A stretch of 5,381 bases of DNA from Coleofasciculus sp. S288. Lineage in GTDB: Bacteria; Cyanobacteriota; Cyanobacteriia; Cyanobacteriales; Coleofasciculaceae. Location of the stretch: contig JAIUYC010000374.1 of assembly GCA_020216575.1 (NCBI GenBank), positions 1 to 5,381 of the forward strand, in the 5' to 3' direction. Below are positions 1-4,825 of this stretch, one piece after another (position 1 is the first letter of the stretch; each line of letters opens with the position of its first letter). The translations under genes were made by a program, and so were the position numbers. The notes under the pieces were generated by a model that had not been told where the DNA came from, did no database searches, and worked only from the letters and a program-made list of their open reading frames with translations.

Positions 1-23
1 CTTACGTATTGTTTTTGTTTATT

Positions 24-51
24 GGGGGCTAGAATACTACATTCTGCCCCC
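24..51. terminator. Strong hairpin over the stop codon of the 202-residue gene
   Basis: Bases 24-29 (GGGGGC) pair with 46-51 (GCCCCC), and 31-35 (AGAAT) pair with 41-45 (ATTCT). The loop is 5 bases and T30 is a single bulged base, giving 11 base pairs. The hairpin includes the TAG stop (31-29) of the minus-strand gene, so it sits where a transcription terminator or 3' mRNA-stabilising structure would be. On the minus strand it is followed by an A-rich run rather than a U tract, so it does not meet the classic Rho-independent pattern. The hairpin is certain from the sequence; the terminator role is inferred. Confidence 0.35.
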
Positions 52-637
52 ATTCTTTGTATGTTGAGCTATCTTTCAACACTTCTGCTGATAAGCACAA
101 ATCCTTGAAATTTGGCTGTAATTGATTCAAGGCTTCCTGCCACTGCTCATTAGCGTCAAAAAACTCATTAGAATTGCCTTGCAAGGAAACAACTGAAATC
201 TTAAACTGTTGCTGCCAAGAGTTCAGCTTGGCTGTTAGCAAGTAACTATAAATATCATTCTCATAAATAGCCTGATATTCACTAAGAGAAAGAGGGAAAT
301 CGACTTGCCCCAGTACCCATGCGGAAGGGGTAGCTGCGATGCGTTGGTTTGGAGATAGTGAACCACTTTGATTGAGAAATAGCAGCGGTTCTAAATAAGT
401 GCTGAATTGATTTGTTGATAGAAGACATCGCGCATCAGACTCTAAAAATGGGCGAAGTTTTTTAACCCAATTCGACCGCGCAGCAAGCCAGAGTTCCTCG
501 TGCCGCCGAAGGTTAATCACGTCTGTTACGATCTGCTCGTACAAAGTCTCCAGATCCCGATCGAGTGTCTCCTCGTATTGGTTGGTCAACCGTTGATATG
601 CAAATAAAATTTGGTGAATTGTTTGGAAATCGGACAT
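29..637 (-). CDS. Hypothetical protein, 202 residues, family not recognised
   Basis: The start is well supported: the minus strand reads AAGGAG (641-646), three bases, then ATG at 637. The reading frame is open for 202 codons and ends in TAG (31-29). I do not recognise a family. There is no signal peptide or membrane segment, so the product is probably cytoplasmic. The first ~65 residues look largely alpha-helical, charged and Gln/Leu-rich (for example LETLYEQIV and LRRHEELWLAARSNW). The middle contains a more ordered-looking stretch (AATPSAWVLGQVDFPLSL), followed by an aromatic-rich segment (YQAIYENDIYSYLL). The C-terminal third again looks helical. No catalytic motif or metal-binding cluster is visible. 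The gene stands alone in its orientation within the window, with the next gene running away on the other strand. That it is real rests on its length, start site and normal amino acid composition; the function is unknown. Confidence 0.75.
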   Translation of the reverse strand: MSDFQTIHQILFAYQRLTNQYEETLDRDLETLYEQIVTDVINLRRHEELWLAARSNWVKKLRPFLESDARCLLSTNQFSTYLEPLLFLNQSGSLSPNQRIAATPSAWVLGQVDFPLSLSEYQAIYENDIYSYLLTAKLNSWQQQFKISVVSLQGNSNEFFDANEQWQEALNQLQPNFKDLCLSAEVLKDSSTYKEWGQNVVF

Positions 638-646
638 TCTCTCCTT

Positions 647-1010
647 ATTAAGAACTGCAAAAAACTGCCCAAGCTACAGACGCAAAGGTAGGCTTTGAGA
701 TGACCCGTTTGCAGAGTCATTTTTGCTACGGCAAGCAGAACGTTGCTATGCAGCAATCCATGACAAAGTACGGATCTTGACTATCTAGTTTTAGGCAGCA
801 AATCGATTTCCTCGAACGAATGGGTTCCTTCAAGAGGGATAAGTTTTGCCGCTAATATCAGGAGGATAATGAGTGATCGAAGCTAAAACAAGGGGTTTGA
901 GCACGATCTATTCGTGAATTACGACAAGATTTTTCAGTAGTCTTAGATTAGGTTTCAGTTCGCATAACTGTAGGATTAAGAGCTTGTTTGTTCAGATGTA
1001 GTTAGGCGTT
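647..1010. other. Non-coding stretch with only fragmentary coding signals
   Basis: No open frame of useful length is present on either strand. It must hold the minus-strand gene's promoter and that of the Uma2 gene, but I cannot pick convincing -35/-10 pairs. Two very short frames follow good Shine-Dalgarno-like sequences. One has ATG at 700 after AAGGTAGG (685-692), giving 26 codons that end in TGA at 778-780. The other has ATG at 869 after GGAGG (861-865), giving five codons that end in TAA at 884-886. Beyond that stop the second frame continues FEHDLFVNY-like, which may be a gene remnant. A small hairpin (TTGCT 743-747 with AGCAA 752-756) is also present. The region looks like decayed or regulatory DNA. 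Confidence 0.5.
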
Positions 1011-1014
1011 GAGG
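1011..1014 (+). promoter_or_regulatory. Ribosome binding site deciding the Uma2 gene start
   Basis: GAGG lies nine bases before ATG 1024. An in-frame TTG at 1009 would begin on top of this motif and has no Shine-Dalgarno sequence of its own, so ATG 1024 is preferred. Confidence 0.5.
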
Positions 1015-1023
1015 ACGATCTTT

Positions 1024-2445
1024 ATGGCTGCAAGCCTGCTGGATAACTATCACGCTTGGTCACCGGGTTCCAAAATTGAATTGGTAAACGGGCAATTGAT
1101 CGTTGGAGACAGCCTCGTTCACAGCCGTCGATTACTGAGCCAAATTCTTCGAGGGTGGGGGGTGGAGGCGATCGCTGCCCTTGCACCGGAACACTTGTGG
1201 GGGGAGGCGTTATCCCACACATTCGGCGCACCGATGCTCACCAGTCTCGATGGGATTGATGCTTCCGCAATACAACAGTGGGCGGATGGGATTGACTATC
1301 AGCCAGAGAATCCTCCCCATCACGGCGATTGGCGATTTTCCTACTCTCAACTGCGACAAGCCTTACGGATGGCAATGTTTGGGTTGGGGATGCGTTATGA
1401 AAAATTGGGACAGTCGTTGGGCGGTGGGTTTGTCCATCGGTTAGGGCAGCATGGGTTCATGCCCGATGTCCTGTTTTTCCGGGGTGAGCCGCGCAATCGG
1501 CTGTATGAGTATTACCTGGAGGGAGCGGCGGACGTGGTTGTGGAGTTCATCCAACCCGGTTGTGAGGAGTACACTCACACCGTCAAGAAGCCGATTTATC
1601 AGGCGGCTGGTGTTCCGGAATTGTGGATTGTGGATGCGGCTCAATGCCAAATAGAATTATGGCGGCTAGTTGATGGAGTATACCAGCGACAAACAACCGA
1701 TGTGGCTGGACGATATGTTGTTTACAGCGTTCCGGGCTTGACCTTCCTGCCTGACAAGATTTGGCTGGCAAAAGATGACTGGGATTACCCCCTCGAAGAG
1801 ACCTGGTTTGAAGTGGCAGCAGATGCGCCTCGGCTTACCCGCTTGCCTCAAATGGGGGAAGGGGTTGATTGGAGCAAAGCACTGCTTAAATTTCCGGTTG
1901 CGTTAGACTCAGTGGCGATCGCTTTTGACGACTATATCTACTGGTGCCCAGAAGCAAAGTTTGAGTTCGTCAACGGACGACCTGACATTGGTGGACGAGA
2001 AGGCATCAAGGGGTTGGCAGGGATGCTCATGATGACTTTTGGGCTGGCAGAGGTCGTCAAATTGGCTCATCCGCGTGATTGGGTCGCTGCTCTGCTGGCA
2101 CAACGAAGGGTAGCCTCTGACCCCAACCACAAAGCAGATGCTTGGAAGTTGGCGCGAGATGCAGCTACATTCCTGCGGGATCACTACTCCATCGATCGCA
2201 TTGTGGTGGCGGGTGATCTGGTTGCCCCCGAACCCTTAAATTTATGGTCTGAGGTAGTGCTAGTTGTCTGGGGTTTGCCAGAGGTTGAGAGAACCCGCTC
2301 CGAGTCGGGTCGAACCCGATATACCAGCCCAGAAGCGATCGCACGGCAATTAAATGACCATCCTCGGATTCGTCTAGTGGATGCTGGTAAGGATCTCACC
2401 TCCACCGAAATAGCACTGCTGAACTCAGGCTATGTCGAGCTTTGA
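1024..2445 (+). CDS. Uma2-family (DUF820) PD-(D/E)XK nuclease-like protein with duplicated flanking module
   Basis: The protein has 473 residues from ATG 1024. The core at about residues 125-245 is Uma2-like. It has PD at 147-148, the strand VVVEF with E174, lysines 188-189, then the hallmark YQAAGVPELWIVD (192-204) and a closing YSVPGLTFLPD. D148, E174 and K188/K189 fit the PD-(D/E)XK nuclease active-site order, so a DNA-cleaving fold is expected, but no substrate is known for the family. At over 470 residues it is more than twice the usual ~190. Residues 9-63 and 304-357 are related copies of a module (YxxWxPxxKxExVNG, later LA and WxxAL). Residues ~378-470 resemble a nucleotidyltransferase domain, but the expected GS and DxD positions read GD (397-398) and EVV (410-412), so that part would be inactive. 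Three HIP1 sites in the gene point to long residence in a cyanobacterial genome. Uma2 membership is firm; the tail assignment is tentative. Confidence 0.85.
   Translation: MAASLLDNYHAWSPGSKIELVNGQLIVGDSLVHSRRLLSQILRGWGVEAIAALAPEHLWGEALSHTFGAPMLTSLDGIDASAIQQWADGIDYQPENPPHHGDWRFSYSQLRQALRMAMFGLGMRYEKLGQSLGGGFVHRLGQHGFMPDVLFFRGEPRNRLYEYYLEGAADVVVEFIQPGCEEYTHTVKKPIYQAAGVPELWIVDAAQCQIELWRLVDGVYQRQTTDVAGRYVVYSVPGLTFLPDKIWLAKDDWDYPLEETWFEVAADAPRLTRLPQMGEGVDWSKALLKFPVALDSVAIAFDDYIYWCPEAKFEFVNGRPDIGGREGIKGLAGMLMMTFGLAEVVKLAHPRDWVAALLAQRRVASDPNHKADAWKLARDAATFLRDHYSIDRIVVAGDLVAPEPLNLWSEVVLVVWGLPEVERTRSESGRTRYTSPEAIARQLNDHPRIRLVDAGKDLTSTEIALLNSGYVEL
1168..1175. repeat. HIP1 octamer GCGATCGC
   Basis: Perfect GCGATCGC palindrome within the Uma2 gene. 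HIP1 is a known over-represented octamer of many cyanobacterial genomes and supports the host assignment. Confidence 0.85.
1915..1922. repeat. HIP1 octamer GCGATCGC
   Basis: Second perfect copy, in codons for residues ~298-300 of the Uma2 protein. Confidence 0.85.
2335..2342. repeat. HIP1 octamer GCGATCGC
   Basis: Third perfect copy, near the 3' end of the Uma2 gene. Near-matches AGCGATCG occur at 2939-2946 and 3005-3012 in the neighbouring M15-like gene. Confidence 0.85.
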
Positions 2446-2536
2446 GGAATTTTCCGTCTTGGGGTTTACTGGATTGGGTTGGGCGATACAGTGGTGATGG
2501 ATACAAAGAGCCTGGAATTTCAGGATGGCTCAGACT

Positions 2537-3133
2537 ATGAATGAGATGCAGGTTGGTCAATATCTGACGCTGAAGGAGCTTTGTACCTGCACGCAAACTT
2601 ACCAGAAGTATGCGGATCAGATTAACCCGTATCCTGAAAACTTGGAAGAGACAATCCCAGCATTGTAGGCTCTGTGCCATCACATCCTTGACCCTGTGAT
2701 TGCTCACTTCGGTAGGGAGCGGTTTCAGTTGACCTATGGGTTCTGTTCAAAGGATTTGAAGCGGTTTCTGTCTCAGAAAGACCCAGAGACGGGGATTAAG
2801 AATGGGCGGGTTGATCCAAGTCGTGATCAGCACATGGCACATGAGAAGAACCGGAATGGCAGGTATTACTGCGTTAGCGGAGCTTCCGGAACGGCTCGCC
2901 TCGGTGCTGCCTGTGATTTTCGGATTATTGGGTTGGAGAGCGATCGTCTCGTAGAGTGGGTTCTGGAGCAGCAGCTACCGTTTGATTCGCTGTATTACTA
3001 TGGGAGCGATCGACCGATCCACATCAGTTACGCTCCTCAGCAGAGGCAGAATATTTGGACGTTTACAGACGGAGGAGTGCCTACGAGGAAAGGTATTGAA
3101 AATTGGATAAAAGCAGCCAACTCATTGAACTAA
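2537..3133 (+). pseudogene. Peptidase M15-like gene interrupted by an in-frame TAG
   Basis: Reading from ATG 2537 (alternatives ATG 2525 and 2546 in the same frame), the frame is protein-like for 43 codons. It meets TAG at 2666-2668, then continues in the same frame to TAA 3133. Both sides look like one protein: YLTLKELCTCTQTYQKYAD before the stop and ILDPVIAHFGRERFQLTYGF after it. The zinc ligands expected of the M15 (DD-peptidase/hedgehog-type) fold are recognisable as H99 (DQHMAHE), D127 (GAACDF) and H162 (RPIHISY). M15 enzymes cleave D-amino-acid-containing peptidoglycan peptides, but this subfamily has no function I know of. One base change (CAG to TAG, restoring Gln) would explain the stop. 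A GTG at 2696 could restart translation and would keep the zinc residues but lose the N-terminal ~53 residues. An extra 21 bases with repeat character lie between C112 and R121. Readthrough or a sequencing error are alternatives. The gene converges with the toxin gene, 12 bases away. Confidence 0.7.
2871..2900. repeat. Small dispersed-repeat-like palindrome inside the M15-like gene
   Basis: The core TAGCGGAGCTTCCGGAAC is a palindromic block: GAGC (2880-2883), TTCCGGAA (2884-2891), CG, then GCTC (2894-2897). It closely resembles the GCGTTAGCGGAGC-type short dispersed repeats I know from filamentous cyanobacteria such as Nostoc. It encodes roughly VSGASGT, small residues set between the conserved Cys and the RLGAACDF motif, where relatives as I recall them have only one residue between Cys and Arg. 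The addition is 21 bases, so the frame is kept. The structure is seen directly; the repeat-family identity is from memory. Confidence 0.55.
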
Positions 3134-3145
3134 AATCTATTTTTC

Positions 3146-3499
3146 TTACTGATGCACAATCACGGAGTCTCTACTCAATTCGATGTAATTGTGCTGAGAC
3201 AGCAAATCAACGATCAAGGGTAGATTTGTAGTGAAGAGAATTTCTAAATCTGTGTTTTTGATGTTTCCTGTTGTGATCAGCAGAAGTTTATAGGGTTGCT
3301 GCACCGTGAGGAAGGAATCAACGAAATCTGAGTCTTTAGTGATGACGATTCGTTCTTCCTGAATCGAAATCGAATTGATGATTGAGTCTGGAGTTGCGTT
3401 TTGCTGAGGAAGTTCTCTGGTATGGATGGTGTCATAGCCAGCTTCCCGTAACAGTCGAGCAAGTCGAATCGGAAGTTGGGCATCAACGAGAAACTTCAT
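3146..3499 (-). CDS. DUF5615 PIN-like toxin
   Basis: The 117-residue protein matches the DUF5615 PIN-like family, the usual partner of DUF433 antitoxins. PIN-fold proteins are Mg-dependent ribonucleases, and the toxin presumably cuts RNA. Visible acidic residues fit the family pattern: D6 in KFLVDAQLP, E29 in HTRELPQ, D38, and D56/D58 in the hallmark VITKDSDF. The length is normal and nothing suggests inactivation. The ATG at 3499 overlaps the antitoxin stop by four bases (ATGA). There is no clear Shine-Dalgarno sequence, so translation is probably coupled to the antitoxin, as is typical of such pairs. It ends 12 bases from the convergent M15-like gene. Family assignment is confident; toxicity and target are inferred from the family. 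Confidence 0.88.
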   Translation of the reverse strand: MKFLVDAQLPIRLARLLREAGYDTIHTRELPQQNATPDSIINSISIQEERIVITKDSDFVDSFLTVQQPYKLLLITTGNIKNTDLEILFTTNLPLIVDLLSQHNYIELSRDSVIVHQ

Positions 3500-3732
3500 G
3501 ATGCCAGCTTGTGAATGCTTTTGACCTGGCTAAGGCGAGCGGCAAACAGAAGAACCGCAAGAATATCGTCTGATTCGAGGTCATCATAGTCGGCAAGAAT
3601 TTCTTCAGTCGTCATGCCGGAACTCAGAAGCTCAAGGATAAACTCGACAGGGTAACGCAGCCCACGAACACAGGGTTTACCATGACAGATATCTGGGTTG
3701 TGCGTGATACGTTGCAATAAATCCTTTTCCAT
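3496..3732 (-). CDS. DUF433 antitoxin
   Basis: This 78-residue protein is a typical DUF433 member. It has the conserved opening ITHNPDICHGKPCVRGLRYP (residues 9-28) and the helical segment ILELLSSGMTTEEILADYDD (32-51). It ends with DILAVLLFAARL. DUF433 proteins have a helix-turn-helix-like fold and act as antitoxin and probably as autorepressor for an adjacent PIN-like toxin. Here that toxin directly follows with a 4-base overlap. The start at 3732 lies only 14 bases after the stop of the radical SAM gene and has no strong Shine-Dalgarno sequence, so it may be translated from the same message. A promoter of its own inside the end of the radical SAM gene cannot be excluded. Confidence 0.9.
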   Translation of the reverse strand: MEKDLLQRITHNPDICHGKPCVRGLRYPVEFILELLSSGMTTEEILADYDDLESDDILAVLLFAARLSQVKSIHKLAS

Positions 3733-3746
3733 ATTTGAATGCTAGC

Positions 3747-4763
3747 CTACAAATTTAGAAGGGGTAATTGAGTTTGGCGTGGAGGTGATTTTCTATCTTG
3801 GCGATCTACAGTTTCAATTCCATCCCATTTTTCAACAGTTGGCTTATACCACCAATAATCTAATATTGATGAATCAACATAGCCTTTCAACTCTTGATCT
3901 GGCCAAATGTGTAAACGGTCTATACACCCCAAATCCTCTGCCGCTGCTTCAATTGCTTCCCATTGTTTGAGAAAACAGGTTGCCCAAGCATCCTTTTCCA
4001 TGATGGATTTAGTAAAGTTTAGTCCGGCTGCCAGCATTCGTTTTCCGTTAGTACCACGCGCATTGATCGGTTCCCAAAAAATAACTTCTGGATTAAGAAG
4101 TAGTAGGCTGTCTAAGTGTTTCTTAAAGTCATCCTTATCCATCATTGGGGGGGTAGGAGCTACAGCAACGTATAATCTACATCCAGCTTTAGAGCCTCTA
4201 AGCAGAGCTTGATATCGTTTAGAAGGAGGAGGAGCTTGTGGTTCAATCTGACAGCTTAGGTCATCATTTCCATACGGTAGACTCATCCCTACAGTCACAT
4301 TTGGATTTGCAAGAATGTCTAGATCCGATGTCCAAAGGAGACCTCTAGTCAAAACTCTAACTCGTTTATTGTGTCTCAGCAGAGTTTGAATTGCTGCACG
4401 ACTAACAGTAGCAGTCTGTTTATTCTGGTAAGGATCAGTTCCAGAACATAGGAGAACAACACCCCTTCCAGGACTAGTCTCATGCCAAGTTCTCTTTCGA
4501 CTAAGAACTGCTTCTAGCTGTTCAGGTACATCCTCTCGTATAAAAAGATACTTTCCCCAATCCATTTGGGGATTGTCTACTCCTTTTTCTTGAAGTTGAG
4601 CTTGTCTTGCTCTTATAACAGGTGTTGAGGGAACGTAACAAAACGTGCATCCGTGAAGACAACCTGATGCTACATTAACCACATAGTCACATAACCCCTT
4701 CTTATTGAGTGCGCTTTGTTGCAGGGGATTAATGACTTTTTCAGTGCCTTTTAGGATACTCAT
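3747..4763 (-). CDS. SplB-like radical SAM protein with CX3CX2C motif, TcmP neighbour
   Basis: The 338-residue protein shows the radical SAM iron-sulfur cluster motif CX3CX2C at C35, C39 and C42 (SGCLHGCTFCY). This is followed by features of the spore-photoproduct-lyase-like group (COG1533): LLCSGTDPYQNKQT at 105-117 and the strand VRVLTRGLLWTSDLDIL at 135-151, then VTVGMSLP. Such proteins bind a [4Fe-4S] cluster and cleave S-adenosylmethionine to start radical chemistry. COG1533 includes DNA photoproduct repair enzymes, but the substrate here is unknown. The C-terminal part (residues 225-310) carries EVIFWEPINARG and a Trp/Tyr-rich LDYWWYKP. The start at 4763 has no Shine-Dalgarno sequence and lies six bases after a -10-like TATAAA, so the mRNA may be leaderless. 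It faces the TcmP-like gene head-to-head across 62 bases and is followed by the DUF433/DUF5615 pair. The family call is firm; the role is inferred from context. Confidence 0.88.
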   Translation of the reverse strand: MSILKGTEKVINPLQQSALNKKGLCDYVVNVASGCLHGCTFCYVPSTPVIRARQAQLQEKGVDNPQMDWGKYLFIREDVPEQLEAVLSRKRTWHETSPGRGVVLLCSGTDPYQNKQTATVSRAAIQTLLRHNKRVRVLTRGLLWTSDLDILANPNVTVGMSLPYGNDDLSCQIEPQAPPPSKRYQALLRGSKAGCRLYVAVAPTPPMMDKDDFKKHLDSLLLLNPEVIFWEPINARGTNGKRMLAAGLNFTKSIMEKDAWATCFLKQWEAIEAAAEDLGCIDRLHIWPDQELKGYVDSSILDYWWYKPTVEKWDGIETVDRQDRKSPPRQTQLPLLNL

Positions 4764-4769
4764 AGTACA

Positions 4770-4798
4770 TTTATATTAAAGTTTGGCAAATCCTGCAA
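4770..4798 (-). promoter_or_regulatory. Candidate promoter of the radical SAM gene
   Basis: On the minus strand TTGCAG (4798-4793) and TATAAA (4775-4770) are separated by 17 bases. The -10 ends six bases before ATG 4763, so transcription would start at or next to the start codon. The -35 matches consensus only at TTG, so the call rests mainly on the -10 and spacing. Confidence 0.35.
4772..4777 (+). promoter_or_regulatory. Candidate -10 element for the TcmP-like gene
   Basis: TATATT (five of six to TATAAT) on the plus strand would give a leader of about 40 bases before ATG 4826. No good -35 is visible. It overlaps the opposite-strand -10 at 4770-4775, so the two genes may compete for polymerase. 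Confidence 0.25.
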
Positions 4799-4812
4799 CA
4801 GAAGAGCCTTGT

Positions 4813-4817
4813 AAGGA
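4813..4817 (+). promoter_or_regulatory. Ribosome binding site of the TcmP-like gene
   Basis: AAGGA lies eight bases before ATG 4826, good spacing that fixes this start. It contrasts with the divergent radical SAM gene, which has no such site. Confidence 0.65.
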
Positions 4818-4825
4818 AAGTCACT

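Noticed and set aside
700..780. 26-codon frame after AAGGTAGG
   Set aside because: It is too short, with no recognisable content; it could be a leader peptide, but nothing downstream in that orientation supports regulation by it.
1009..1023. Upstream TTG start for the Uma2 gene
   Set aside because: It would overlap the GAGG that serves ATG 1024, has no ribosome site of its own, and adds residues (RTIF) with no family support.
1151..1168. G-rich tract, a possible G-quadruplex
   Set aside because: Explained by codons for Gly-Trp-Gly-Val-Glu in the Uma2 gene, and only two-layer stacking would be possible.
1022..2405. Several open frames on the minus strand opposite the Uma2 gene
   Set aside because: They overlap a confidently assigned gene, lack ribosome sites and have atypical composition. 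They are shadows.
2396..2707. Minus-strand open frame of 103 codons spanning the Uma2 end and the M15-like start
   Set aside because: It is antisense to two protein-like plus-strand frames and has no recognisable features.
2696..3133. M15-like gene starting at GTG 2696 as a complete 145-residue protein
   Set aside because: The GTG is the Val of a protein-like segment DPVIAHFG that continues from upstream in the same frame, and it has no Shine-Dalgarno sequence. It is better seen as part of an interrupted longer gene.
3779..4212. Plus-strand open frames opposite the radical SAM gene
   Set aside because: They are antisense to a clear conserved protein, and their sequences look random and serine/leucine-rich.
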